From: Chryseobacterium sp. JM1
GTDB lineage: Bacteria; Bacteroidota; Bacteroidia; Flavobacteriales; Weeksellaceae
Length of the DNA: 64,000 nt
NCBI RefSeq assembly: GCF_000737715.1
Contig: NZ_JPRN01000015.1
Location: 1-64,000, forward strand
Reading direction: 5' to 3'
Position numbers and translations under genes: made by a program. Of this stretch, positions 35,140-43,396 are shown piece after piece. The notes under the pieces are model-generated. The model saw nothing but the letters and a program-made list of their open reading frames with translations. It was not told the DNA's origin and did no database searches. Each line of letters opens with the position of its first letter. Position 1 is the stretch's first letter.

Positions 35140-36282
35140 ATGTCATTTGAGTCGTTAGGATTATCACACAATATTATTCGTTCTGTCAATAAATTAGGGT
35201 ATCTGAAGCCGTTCCCGATTCAGGAGCAGGCTATTCCTGTTATTTTGCAGGGAAAAGATCTGATGGGAATTGCACAGACCGGTTCCGGAAAAACAGCCTG
35301 TTTTGTGATGCCTATTTTAGAGAAATTACAAAACGCAGAAGTTAAAAAAGACCGTAATGTTCAGGTTTTAATATTGGTTCCTACCCGCGAGCTGGCGATT
35401 CAGATTGATGAAGTTTTCAGAGCTTTTACAGATAATCTGAAGCGTGAGATCCGTACGATGGCGGTTTATGGAGGGGTTTCCATCAATCCGCAGATGAAAG
35501 GAATGTTTGGGGTGGAAGTTCTTATTGCCACACCGGGCCGTTTATTGGATTTGATTGATCATAATGCTTTAAGTATTTCAGGAATTCAGCATTTGGTTAT
35601 AGATGAAGCGGATAAAATGTTTCAGTTAGGTTTTGGAGAAGAAATGAATAAACTTTTCGCCCTGATGCCTGTCGGAAGGCAAACGACTTTGTTTTCGGCA
35701 ACTTTAAATGATAAAGTAGCTGAAATGAAGGAGCGTTTGTCCATTAATCCAACAATGATTGAGATTAAAAAGGAAGAAGTTGAAATTGATAATATTGAGC
35801 AATTAGCTTATCATGTTTCTCCTGAAAACAAAGGACCTTTCTTACGTTATTTAATTAAGGAAAAGAAAGTGGAAAAAGCGTTGATCTTTGTTTCCTCTAC
35901 AAGATCAGCTGATAATTTAGTGGAAAAACTTAAAAAGAATAAAATTAAGGCAGTAGCCATTCACAGTCAGAAATCACAGGGTGCCCGTAGAAATAACCTG
36001 GAAGAGTTTAAAGTAAACGGAGCTCAGATTTTAGTAGCTACAGATCTTATTGGCCGTGGTATCCACATCGAGTCTTTACCATGTGTGATCAATTATGAGT
36101 TACCACGTTCCCCGTTAGATTATATTCACCGTATCGGTAGAACAGGTCGTGCCAATGAAAAAGGAACGGCGATCAATATTCTGACAGATGACGAATTACA
36201 GCATTTCAGAGTGATTCAAAAGAAAATGGGTAAGAAAATAACGTTACAAAGAACCGAGGGCATTGATTTGCACGGTTACTAG
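35140..36282 (+). CDS. DEAD-box RNA helicase
   Basis: This 380-residue ATP-dependent RNA helicase has only the two-RecA-domain core and no C-terminal tail. Motifs: Q motif (FPIQEQAIP), AQTGSGKT, PTRELA, TPGR, DEAD in VIDEADKM, SAT, and HRIGRTGR. It is RhlE/DbpA-like in general form; its RNA target is unknown. Monocistronic, with its own promoter and terminator (AAGCTTCAATT/AATTGGAGCTT at 36301-36330). Confidence 0.92.
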   Translation: MSFESLGLSHNIIRSVNKLGYLKPFPIQEQAIPVILQGKDLMGIAQTGSGKTACFVMPILEKLQNAEVKKDRNVQVLILVPTRELAIQIDEVFRAFTDNLKREIRTMAVYGGVSINPQMKGMFGVEVLIATPGRLLDLIDHNALSISGIQHLVIDEADKMFQLGFGEEMNKLFALMPVGRQTTLFSATLNDKVAEMKERLSINPTMIEIKKEEVEIDNIEQLAYHVSPENKGPFLRYLIKEKKVEKALIFVSSTRSADNLVEKLKKNKIKAVAIHSQKSQGARRNNLEEFKVNGAQILVATDLIGRGIHIESLPCVINYELPRSPLDYIHRIGRTGRANEKGTAINILTDDELQHFRVIQKKMGKKITLQRTEGIDLHGY

Positions 36283-36833
36283 CACAGTGATTTAAATAAT
36301 AAGCTTCAATTTTAATAGAATTGGAGCTTTTTTTATCAGTAAATTATTCCGGATTTCGATGTAATGAAGGCTTAGTTTCAAAATTTTGGGAATAAAATAA
36401 GTATAATCAAACTTATCAGAGTCTGTTTAAAATTGATCTTAATTTTCTTAACCTCAATAAACTTTAGTTTATTTCTTAATTTAAACATTAAGGATTTAAG
36501 CAGTGTGTTTATTACTAAGAATGAAGAAATCAATAAATTGATTTTTTTTAAGTTCTTTAAGCACGCGATCTTTTTAAGATCTTAATTTCTTAATGTTTAT
36601 AATATTTTTTTTGTTAGCAAAACAAATCGGATCATCTGCTAACTAAGTTTTGAGACTAGTTCAATTTTTGCCTGGCCACCAATTTTTAAAATTGATCCGT
36701 AATAAATACAATTAACGCTTTTTTCATTTTAGATTCTTGGATTTTTGATAAATTTACAAAAACTGCCATCTACACAACGTCCAAAAAATAATGACCGGAC
36801 AAAAACTGAGACTTAAAAATTAAAATTAACAAA
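36283..36833. other. Long intergenic region, repeats and gene remnant
   Basis: It contains the helicase terminator (36301-36330), a stretch of CTTAA/TTAAG-rich repeat text (36430-36600), GTTAGCA/TGCTAAC arms (36614-36652) and the pncA-like 5' remnant (36690-36785). No intact gene is seen. Confidence 0.55.
36690..36785 (-). pseudogene. Remnant of a pncA 5' end
   Basis: The minus strand has ATG followed by codons for MKKALIVFITDQF and a stop, against MKKALIIVDVQNDF of pncA. ATTAACGCTTTTTTCAT is shared exactly (17 bp), and weaker similarity continues about 45 bp upstream of both start codons to a shared CGTCC. Probably a broken duplicate. Confidence 0.55.
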
Positions 36834-37370
36834 ATGAGCAACTTAGAACAGAAGAGGTTTCCGATAGGTGAGTACCAACAGCCTGAGAACATCTGCGATA
36901 TTAAACTTGATGAATACATTAAAGTCATCAAAAATTTTCCTGAAAAGCTTAAAACCTTGATAGAAGACCTCTCTGATGATCAGTTGGACACGCCTTACAG
37001 AGAAGGAGGATGGACGGTAAGACAGCTTGTCAACCATATTGCAGACAGTCATATCAACAGTTTTATCCGTCTTAAACTGGCATTAACGGAGGATAATCCT
37101 ACTATAAGACCTTATGACGAGGCCAAATGGGCAGAACTTCAGGACAGCGCCAATATGCCGATAAAACCGGCCATGAGAATGATCAAAGGAACGCACCAGA
37201 GATGGGCGGCTTTGCTTAAAACCCTTACCAATAAACAGTTCGAGAGGACTTTTCATCACCCCGAGCAAAATCAGAATTATGATCTGAGAAATTATCTTGC
37301 TTTATATGTTTGGCACTGCAACCATCATTTTGCCCACATCGAAAATCTGAAGAAGGAAAAAGGGTGGTAA
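36834..37370 (+). CDS. YfiT-like DinB-fold protein (putative bacillithiol transferase)
   Basis: It has 178 residues. The N-terminal RFPIGEYQQPE and metal-ligand histidines in VRQLVNHIADSH and WHCNHHFAHI match the YfiT/BstA subgroup of the DinB four-helix fold, linked to thiol transfer with bacillithiol in Bacillus. It starts a four-gene run with overlapping ends. The thiol assignment is inferred from the family and from ytxJ in the same operon. Confidence 0.8.
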   Translation: MSNLEQKRFPIGEYQQPENICDIKLDEYIKVIKNFPEKLKTLIEDLSDDQLDTPYREGGWTVRQLVNHIADSHINSFIRLKLALTEDNPTIRPYDEAKWAELQDSANMPIKPAMRMIKGTHQRWAALLKTLTNKQFERTFHHPEQNQNYDLRNYLALYVWHCNHHFAHIENLKKEKGW

Positions 37371-37825
37371 AAAAGAGTCTGCACAATCCGGTTTATTTTG
37401 AAGAGATCATTCAAAGGATTTCCCTGCTCAATAAAAACGCTCCGAAAAGGTGGGGGAAAATGAATGTTTCCCAGATGTTAAAGCACTGTGAGCTTGTTCT
37501 TAAGGTACCTTTGAGGAAAATTGAACTTCCTCATATTAACCTCTTTTTTCAGGCGATAGGAGCAGCAACCAAAATAGAAATGCAGGTCTTTAACAACGGA
37601 ATTCCCCGAAACATGCCCACTTTTCAAAAACTAATCGTTAATTTTGAATGTGATTTTGATGAATCAAAAACCAATCTGCTGAATACACTGAAGGATTTCC
37701 GGACAGCATCTGAAAAAAAAGAGCTTCCGGACCATCACAGATTATTCGGTGCAATGACTGAAAAGGACTGGGGATTTTTAGAGTACAAACATCTTGATCA
37801 TCATTTAAAACAATTTAATGTATGA
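37364..37825 (+). CDS. DUF1569 (DinB-like) protein
   Basis: About 153 residues if translation starts at GTG 37364, overlapping the YfiT-like stop by 7 nt; an upstream ATG (37310) would overlap that gene by 60 nt and adds unlikely residues. I recognise DUF1569: KRWGKMNVSQMLKHCE, LRKIELPHINLF and DHHRLFGAMTEKDWGFLEYKHLDHH, with conserved histidines suggesting the DinB metal site. It overlaps ytxJ by 4 nt (ATGA). Confidence 0.75.
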   Translation: MVKKSLHNPVYFEEIIQRISLLNKNAPKRWGKMNVSQMLKHCELVLKVPLRKIELPHINLFFQAIGAATKIEMQVFNNGIPRNMPTFQKLIVNFECDFDESKTNLLNTLKDFRTASEKKELPDHHRLFGAMTEKDWGFLEYKHLDHHLKQFNV

Positions 37826-38199
37826 GTTTTTTTGATAAAATATTCGGAGGAAAAGAAAGCACCCCTGAACGTAAATCTTTCTGGAAAAATATAGAATCTG
37901 AGGAAGATCTGGCCCAAGCCATTGAAAGTTCGTATCACCATACAATAGCTATTTTCAAACATTCAACACGATGCTTCATCAGCAAAACGGTATTGAAAAA
38001 CTTTGAAAGAGAAATAGATAATTTAGATCATAAACTGGATTTATATTACCTAGATTTGCTGGAACACAGAGCGATTTCAAATAAAATATCCAAGGATCTT
38101 GAAATCAGGCATGAAAGCCCGCAGCTGATCATCATTGAAGACGGGAAGGTGATCAACAGCGCTTCGCACGAAGATATATCCATAAGCCAGATTGTATAA
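37822..38199 (+). CDS. YtxJ-like monothiol bacilliredoxin
   Basis: This 125-residue thioredoxin-fold protein has the YtxJ-type single-cysteine motif HSTRCFISK (C51). YtxJ (BrxC) proteins in Firmicutes reduce bacillithiolated proteins. Start ATG overlaps the previous stop (ATGA); its own stop overlaps the next start (TAATG). This supports a bacillithiol-related operon. Confidence 0.8.
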   Translation: MSFFDKIFGGKESTPERKSFWKNIESEEDLAQAIESSYHHTIAIFKHSTRCFISKTVLKNFEREIDNLDHKLDLYYLDLLEHRAISNKISKDLEIRHESPQLIIIEDGKVINSASHEDISISQIV

Positions 38200-38792
38200 T
38201 GAAGAATATCAACACGTATTTAGCTAAAGTACTCAATGTTCCCATAGAAAAAGTGAACATGTGCAGCTTACACTATGAAGTAAAGAAAATACCTAAAAAC
38301 CAGTTTCTTTTACAGTATGGTGAAATATGCAGGCATATATTCTTTGTAGAAAAAGGGCTTTTAAAGATGTATTCCATCGATAAAAACGGTAAGGAACACA
38401 TCATACAGTTCGCTCCTGAAAGCTGGCTGATTTCTGACCGAAGCAGTTTATATTTTAACGAAAAATCCATTTACTATATAGAAGCGGTGGAAGACACGGA
38501 AGTTCTGTTTCTTCATCCCGATTTCTTCAACAAACTGGTAGAACAGTTCCCGAACAGTATCGAAAGAAGTGATTTCTTATTGCAGAAACACATCAGAAGT
38601 CTTCAGAACAGGATCAATTCTCTATTGGGCGAAACGGCGGAAGAAAGGTATATGAAATTCATCAAAATGTACCCGGATCTTCTTCTCAGAGTCCCGCAAT
38701 GGATGATTGCTTCCTATCTTGGTATCACACCTGAGAGCTTAAGCCGGGTAAGGAAAGAACTGGCCAGAAAAAATTTCGTTCCGGATAAATAA
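38199..38792 (+). CDS. Crp/Fnr-family transcriptional regulator A
   Basis: It has 197 residues: an N-terminal cyclic-nucleotide-binding-like beta barrel (residues about 20-120) and a C-terminal winged helix. The recognition helix LGITPESLSRVRKELA has ExxSR, the base-contacting pattern of FNR. No N-terminal FNR cysteine cluster. It ends the YfiT-DUF1569-YtxJ operon with a 1-nt overlap and may sense the stress that operon answers (inference). Confidence 0.88.
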   Translation: MKNINTYLAKVLNVPIEKVNMCSLHYEVKKIPKNQFLLQYGEICRHIFFVEKGLLKMYSIDKNGKEHIIQFAPESWLISDRSSLYFNEKSIYYIEAVEDTEVLFLHPDFFNKLVEQFPNSIERSDFLLQKHIRSLQNRINSLLGETAEERYMKFIKMYPDLLLRVPQWMIASYLGITPESLSRVRKELARKNFVPDK

Positions 38793-38794
38793 TA

Positions 38795-40207
38795 TCAGAT
38801 CTTTTTCGCAAGATTTCCGACCTTCTGCAGACAGAGCTTTGTTTCTTCCGTCCATGGAAGTCCGATGCAGAGACGCATGCAGTTTTCAAACTGATCCTGG
38901 AGGGTAAACATTCTGCCGGGTGCAATACTGATGTTTTGTTTAATCGCCAGATCATACAGCTCAGTGGTCCGGATTTTTTTGTCAAATTCTATCCAGAGAG
39001 ACAGACCTCCCTGTGGACGGCTGGTTTTTGTACCTTCAGGGAAATAATCGGCGATGGTCTGTACGTAATTCTGATAATTACTCTGAACGGCCTTTCTCAT
39101 TTGATGGAGGTGCTTCTCATAACGTCCTGATTTGAGAAAATTGGCAACCGCTTCATTCACAATCGAAATAGAAGAAGTAGAATGGAGCAGTTTAAGTTTC
39201 ATGATCTTGTCTTTATAACGGCCGGGAGCAATCCATCCGACGCGGTATCCGGGAGCCAATGTCTTTGAAATCGAGCTGCAATACAGAACATTTCCATCCT
39301 TATCAAAAGATTTACAGCATTTCGGACGGGTAGAGCCAAAATATAGGTCACCATACACATCATCCTCAATCAGGGGAATATTATTTTCTGACAAAAGTCT
39401 TACGATTTCTTTTTTATTTTCATCCGGCATACAGCTTCCCAGTGGTGAATTGAAATTCGGGATTAATAAACACAGATTGATTTTGGGAATTACTTTTCTC
39501 AACGCTTCAATTTCAATACCTGTGGTCGGGTGCGTTGGAAGTTCAAGGACGTTTAAACCTAGACCGTTGGCTAGCTGAAGAATTCCCGGATAACAAGGGC
39601 TTTCAATAGCTATCGTATCTCCGGGTTTCCCCAAAGCCATAAGGCAGAAGGAGAGAGCATTCATCCCGCCGTTGGTGGTCACGAGATCATTTTCACTGAG
39701 GTTTCCGCCCCATTGAAGGGACCGGACAGCAATCATTCTCCGGAGCTTTAAATTTCCCTGAAGCTCCTCATATTCCGTTCCGCCATCTTTTAATTCACGG
39801 GTGGCATTGATGATCTCTTTCTTTAATTTAGCCTGTGGCAGAAGGTCTCCTGAAGGAATTCCGATAGAGAAAAAAGTGATTCCTTTTTTACCCATATTCT
39901 CATAAACCTTGCTGATGAGTTCGTCCGGCTCATTATTATTGGCCATCAGCGATGGGCGGCTCACTTCGGAAAGAGGCAGCTTGACAGACATTAATCTGCT
40001 GACAAAATAACCGGACTGCGGTTTGGATTCTATCAGCGACTGGGATTCCAGTTCCAAGAACACACGTTTGGCTGTATTCATGCTTACCTGATGTTCCTGA
40101 CACATCATTCTTACCGAAGGAAGCTTGTCTCCGGCTTTCAATACGCCATTCCTGATCTGGGAAGCTATTCCGTCTGCGATCTCATTGTATATAAATTCTC
40201 TGTTCAT
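38795..40207 (-). CDS. MocR-type regulator 1 (GntR HTH fused to PLP aminotransferase)
   Basis: It has 470 residues: GntR winged helix (about 1-75, KLPSVRMMCQEHQVSMNTAKR) then a fold-type I aminotransferase domain with the PLP-binding lysine in SSISKTLAPGYRVGW and arginine in MRLCIG. ATG 40207 (MNREFIYNEIA) is preferred over 40231. It diverges from an EamA transporter, a usual MocR arrangement, so it probably controls it. It is convergent with the Crp/Fnr gene, 2 bp apart. Confidence 0.88.
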   Translation of the reverse strand: MNREFIYNEIADGIASQIRNGVLKAGDKLPSVRMMCQEHQVSMNTAKRVFLELESQSLIESKPQSGYFVSRLMSVKLPLSEVSRPSLMANNNEPDELISKVYENMGKKGITFFSIGIPSGDLLPQAKLKKEIINATRELKDGGTEYEELQGNLKLRRMIAVRSLQWGGNLSENDLVTTNGGMNALSFCLMALGKPGDTIAIESPCYPGILQLANGLGLNVLELPTHPTTGIEIEALRKVIPKINLCLLIPNFNSPLGSCMPDENKKEIVRLLSENNIPLIEDDVYGDLYFGSTRPKCCKSFDKDGNVLYCSSISKTLAPGYRVGWIAPGRYKDKIMKLKLLHSTSSISIVNEAVANFLKSGRYEKHLHQMRKAVQSNYQNYVQTIADYFPEGTKTSRPQGGLSLWIEFDKKIRTTELYDLAIKQNISIAPGRMFTLQDQFENCMRLCIGLPWTEETKLCLQKVGNLAKKI

Positions 40208-40216
40208 ATTTTTGTA

Positions 40217-40279
40217 ACTGTGCTCATGCAAATATACAAAACTGAGACTGTGTTTATTTATTTCATCTTTCTAATTTTG
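40217..40279. promoter_or_regulatory. MocR/EamA divergent promoter region with direct repeats
   Basis: ACTGTG at 40217-40222 and again at 40247-40252, 30 bp apart, form a direct repeat of the kind MocR proteins bind. TAATTTTG (40272-40279) is the -7 box of the transporter. Confidence 0.45.
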
Positions 40280-40300
40280 ACGTATTAAATAAATAGTACA

Positions 40301-41188
40301 ATGATGACAGATAAAATAGTAGTTAAAGACGAAAGCTTAAACGGATGGATCAACGGTTTTATTGGGGTAGTCCTGTTTAGTGGTGGTCTGCCGGCAACCA
40401 AATTAGCGGTCATGGAAATGAGCCCGATTTTTGTAACGATAGTCCGTGCAGCTGTTGCAGGGATATTGGCTTTGATGGTTTTATGGATCGGTAAAGAAAA
40501 ACGTCCTGAAAAGAAGCAGCTGATTCCTTTGTTGCTTGTTTCCATCGGTTGTGTGGTAGGTTTTCCGCTTCTTTCTGCATTGGCACTTCAGTATCTTACT
40601 TCGGCACATTCTATCGTATTTCTGGGAATGCTTCCATTGGCAACTGCTGTATTCGGAGTTTTGCGTGGTGGCGAGCGGCCGCATCCTATATTTTGGTTCT
40701 TTTCGGTTGTGGGAAGTCTTTTAGTGATCGGATATGCGGTTTCGCAGGGAATTTCAGCTTCACCTGTGGGCGATGTTCTGATGTTGCTGGCTGTTATTTT
40801 ATGTGGAATGGGCTACGCAGAAGGGGCAAAGCTTTCCAAAACATTAGGCGGCTGGCAGGTGATTTCCTGGGCGCTGGTGTTGGCTTTACCATTGATGATT
40901 CCTTTATTTTTCATCTATTTCCCCGAAAATATTGAAACGGTAAGTTTTCAGGGCTGGTTTGGAATGGCTTATATTTCACTTTTCAGTATGTTCATTGGGT
41001 TTATATTCTGGTACAAAGGCCTGGCGCAGGGTGGTATTGCCACGGTAGGACAGCTGCAGCTGTTACAGCCTTTCTTTGGATTGGGCCTTGCTGCATACTT
41101 CCTTCATGAGCAGGTAAGCATAGGAATGGTGGTGGTTACCATTGGTGTTATCTTATGTGTTGCAGGAACCAAAAAGTTTGTGAAATAA
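40301..41188 (+). CDS. EamA-family (DMT) transporter
   Basis: It has 295 residues, about ten membrane segments in two EamA repeats; GFIGVVLFSGGLPATKLAV near the N-terminus and LLQPFFGLGLAAYFLHEQ in the second repeat are typical. DMT exporters move amino acids or related metabolites; the substrate is unknown. The divergent MocR neighbour hints at an amino-compound or vitamin B6-related effector. Confidence 0.88.
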   Translation: MMTDKIVVKDESLNGWINGFIGVVLFSGGLPATKLAVMEMSPIFVTIVRAAVAGILALMVLWIGKEKRPEKKQLIPLLLVSIGCVVGFPLLSALALQYLTSAHSIVFLGMLPLATAVFGVLRGGERPHPIFWFFSVVGSLLVIGYAVSQGISASPVGDVLMLLAVILCGMGYAEGAKLSKTLGGWQVISWALVLALPLMIPLFFIYFPENIETVSFQGWFGMAYISLFSMFIGFIFWYKGLAQGGIATVGQLQLLQPFFGLGLAAYFLHEQVSIGMVVVTIGVILCVAGTKKFVK

Positions 41189-41202
41189 TCAAAAATAAAA
41201 CA

Positions 41203-41220
41203 TTATGATTCTGATCATAA
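41203..41220. promoter_or_regulatory. Crp/Fnr-type operator 1
   Basis: TTATGATTCTGATCATAA, perfect 7-bp arms with a 4-bp spacer and FNR-like core TGAT-N4-ATCA. Its centre is 30.5 bp before the -7 box TATATTTG (41242-41249). Confidence 0.7.
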
Positions 41221-41241
41221 AATGACATTTTAGAATTGAAT

Positions 41242-41249
41242 TATATTTG
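41242..41249 (+). promoter_or_regulatory. -7 box of the small lipoprotein gene
   Basis: TATATTTG fits TAnnTTTG, 26 bp before ATG 41275. No -33 TTG at the usual distance, consistent with activator dependence. Confidence 0.6.
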
Positions 41250-41274
41250 GGCACAACTGCAAAATATAATAATT

Positions 41275-41487
41275 ATGAAATACACTATTTTACTTGTGTC
41301 TTTGGGCTTCACCGTAATGAGCTGCAAAAAAGAAACTAAAGTGGACACTTCCACTAAATCAGACAGTGTGGTTATTGATACCATGCCTGCTGATACACTT
41401 GCTGCTCCTATGCCTTCCGATACTTTACATATGAAAGACACTGCTGCTGCCAAAAAAATGGACACTGCAAAAGTGATTAAGAAATAA
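41275..41487 (+). CDS. Small lipoprotein
   Basis: It has 70 residues with a lipoprotein signal: lipobox ending at C17 (FTVMSC). The mature part is low complexity, with repeated D/T/P/A/K stretches (SDTLHMKDTAAAKK). ATG 41275 is chosen because it follows the promoter box and gives the signal; a TTG at 41236 lies inside the promoter. A Crp/Fnr-type palindrome stands upstream. Function unknown. Confidence 0.7.
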   Translation: MKYTILLVSLGFTVMSCKKETKVDTSTKSDSVVIDTMPADTLAAPMPSDTLHMKDTAAAKKMDTAKVIKK

Positions 41488-41804
41488 TTTTACCGTCATA
41501 AATTTTTAAAGCCCGTTTTTGTATTAAAGCGGGGTTTAATATCCTCCGGCTGGCTGTGAGGAGCGATTTCTTGTGTTGTAATTTTATTTTTGTTGATATT
41601 TTAATTTATGAATGAAATTAGTGTTAAAAATTCAAACAATAATTTAATTATAATAAATTTTATTAATTATTTTAACTTTATTTAACGTTTTGTTTAATCG
41701 ATAAGGTTCAATATTTGCATGTGCTTTACAGAACCAAGTTCCCAATGAAATTTTTACTAAGAAAAGATTGAGAAGGATTGTAGAAAACTTAAATAAAAAC
41801 TATC
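41488..41804. other. Intergenic: weak terminator and Crp/Fnr gene promoter
   Basis: A GCCCG/CGGGG-type hairpin (about 41511-41538) may end the lipoprotein transcript. The rest is very AT-rich. TTG, 18 bp, AATATTTG (about 41694-41721) is a near-consensus promoter for the next gene, leaving a leader of about 80 nt. Confidence 0.5.
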
Positions 41805-42401
41805 ATGGTTATCGACGAAAATATTTTACATTCAGCGGGGGCGGAAATCAGACATTATAAACCCTCGGACTATCTGTTCAACGAGGGAGAAAGCCCAATT
41901 TATTATTATCAGATCACCCACGGAGAGGTGAAACTGAACAATTACAATGAAGAAGGAAAGGAGTTTATACAGAACATTCTTTCGGAAGGGCAGAGTTGTG
42001 GAGAATCTATTCTTTTTATAGACAAGCCTTATCCCATGAATGCTCAGGCGCTTACGGAATGTACGGTTTTAAGGCTTCATAAGTCTGCTTTTTTTAATTT
42101 ATTAAACTCCTCTGCCAAACTGTGCCTCGAGATCAGCAGCTTTTTGTCACAGCGGCTTTATTATAAATTCATCATGATGCAGAATATATCTTCCCAGAAT
42201 CCTGAGACAAGACTTAAGGGGCTCATGGATTATCTTAAAAGCTTTCATGAAGACGAAAGTCCTTATTCCTACATGGTTCCATTAACAAGGCAGCAAATGG
42301 CCAGTCTTACAGGATTAAGGGTAGAAACAGCGATAAGAACGATCAAACATATGGAAAAAAATAAAATTGTTCAGATTAAAGATCGAAAAATATTATATTA
42401 A
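41805..42401 (+). CDS. Crp/Fnr-family transcriptional regulator B
   Basis: It has 198 residues: N-terminal sensory barrel (residues about 15-115) and C-terminal winged helix with recognition helix LTGLRVETAIRTIKHM. E and R match the FNR/CRP positions that contact TGA; the intervening serine is isoleucine. There is no FNR cysteine motif. It is a paralogue of the next gene and probably binds the TTATGAT-N4-type sites nearby (inference). Confidence 0.9.
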   Translation: MVIDENILHSAGAEIRHYKPSDYLFNEGESPIYYYQITHGEVKLNNYNEEGKEFIQNILSEGQSCGESILFIDKPYPMNAQALTECTVLRLHKSAFFNLLNSSAKLCLEISSFLSQRLYYKFIMMQNISSQNPETRLKGLMDYLKSFHEDESPYSYMVPLTRQQMASLTGLRVETAIRTIKHMEKNKIVQIKDRKILY

Positions 42402-42462
42402 AAAAGCGGTTTCAATAATAAAATTCCCTATTTTTTATTGAAAATATTTTAAAGAGATACGT

Positions 42463-43077
42463 ATGAAAACAATAAGCTGCATGAATATTGACGAAGAGCT
42501 GTTATATTCATCGGGAGGAGAAGTGAAACCATATAAAAAAGGGGAACTTATATACAGAGAAGGAGACCATGCTCTTTATTATTTCCAGATTAAAGAAGGA
42601 AAAGTGAAACTCAATAATTATGATGAGGAGGGGAAAGAGTTTATCCACAACATTTTTGGAGGAAAACAGAGTTTTGGGGATTCATTGCTTTTCGTGGATA
42701 AATTTTATCCGACCAATGCAGTGTGTATCAGTCCTGCAGAAATTGTAAGGGTGCCGAAGGACCGTTTTTTGGACCTGATCAAAAAGCATCCCCATCTGTC
42801 TTTGGAAATGAATGCGTGCTTATCTCAAAGGCTTTATTTTAAAGCGATTATGTTGCAGAGTATGGCGTCACTGAACCCCATTTCAAGGCTAAAGGGACTT
42901 CTGGACTACCTTAAAAGTTATCATGATGATAGTTGCGGAAGTTGTTTTCAGATAGAACTGACCAGACAGCAGATCGCCAATCTGGTAGGACTTCGGGTAG
43001 AAACAGTAATCAGAGCATTAAAAAAGATGGAAAAGGAAGGAAATATTACGATTGAAAACAGGAAAATTGTTTATTAA
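42463..43077 (+). CDS. Crp/Fnr-family transcriptional regulator C
   Basis: It has 204 residues and is clearly paralogous to the preceding gene (shared KLNNYxEEGKEFI, LSQRLYxKxIMxQ, RLKGLxDYLKSxH and TRQQxAxLxGLRVET). Recognition helix VGLRVETVIRALKKM. It follows 61 bp after regulator B and may be cotranscribed. A Crp/Fnr-type operator lies 17 bp after its stop, before the catalase cluster. Confidence 0.9.
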   Translation: MKTISCMNIDEELLYSSGGEVKPYKKGELIYREGDHALYYFQIKEGKVKLNNYDEEGKEFIHNIFGGKQSFGDSLLFVDKFYPTNAVCISPAEIVRVPKDRFLDLIKKHPHLSLEMNACLSQRLYFKAIMLQSMASLNPISRLKGLLDYLKSYHDDSCGSCFQIELTRQQIANLVGLRVETVIRALKKMEKEGNITIENRKIVY

Positions 43078-43093
43078 TAGGAATCCATTATGA

Positions 43094-43111
43094 TTATGAT
43101 CAAGGTCATAA
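43094..43111. promoter_or_regulatory. Crp/Fnr-type operator 2
   Basis: TTATGATCAAGGTCATAA, 6 of 7 arm positions paired, 4-bp spacer. Its centre lies 29.5 bp before the -7 box TATATTTG (43132-43139), placing it near -42, a class II activator position. Confidence 0.7.
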
Positions 43112-43131
43112 AAAAGTGAATTATTTCAGCG

Positions 43132-43139
43132 TATATTTG
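43132..43139 (+). promoter_or_regulatory. -7 box of the catalase cluster
   Basis: TATATTTG fits TAnnTTTG; no TTG at the -33 distance. Transcription would start near 43145, leaving about 250 nt before the first ORF. Confidence 0.6.
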
Positions 43140-43144
43140 AAATA

Positions 43145-43396
43145 TCAAGTTTCGATACAATTCTTAAGACCTCAGTAAGGGCAGCATGAAAGCTAAGGCT
43201 TTCCGGGTGAGATGATCAGATTCCAAACCGTTGCGGGGTTGCAAACATCATTCCATATTAACTCATAAAAATTCAGTTGAGCATACTGGAGATTTTGACG
43301 ACCACTGTCCTGAAAGGTTGAATTGAAATAAGAAAGTTGGTTCAGAATAAACTGTATAAGTTGATCTGAAAACCCAATAAACCACGATACTCAGAT
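43145..43396 (+). other. Unexplained leader upstream of the catalase cluster
   Basis: About 250 nt with hairpins GAAAGC/GCTTTC (43188-43203) and CAGT/ACTG (43274-43288), and a tiny frame ATG..TGA for MKAKAFRVR (43187-43216). It is less AT-rich than other gaps here. No riboswitch family was recognised. Confidence 0.45.

Noticed and set aside
43145..43396. TPP, FMN or SAM riboswitch in the catalase leader
   Set aside because: GGTGAGATGATCAG looked faintly TPP-like, but the paired thi-box elements are missing and the downstream genes do not fit.
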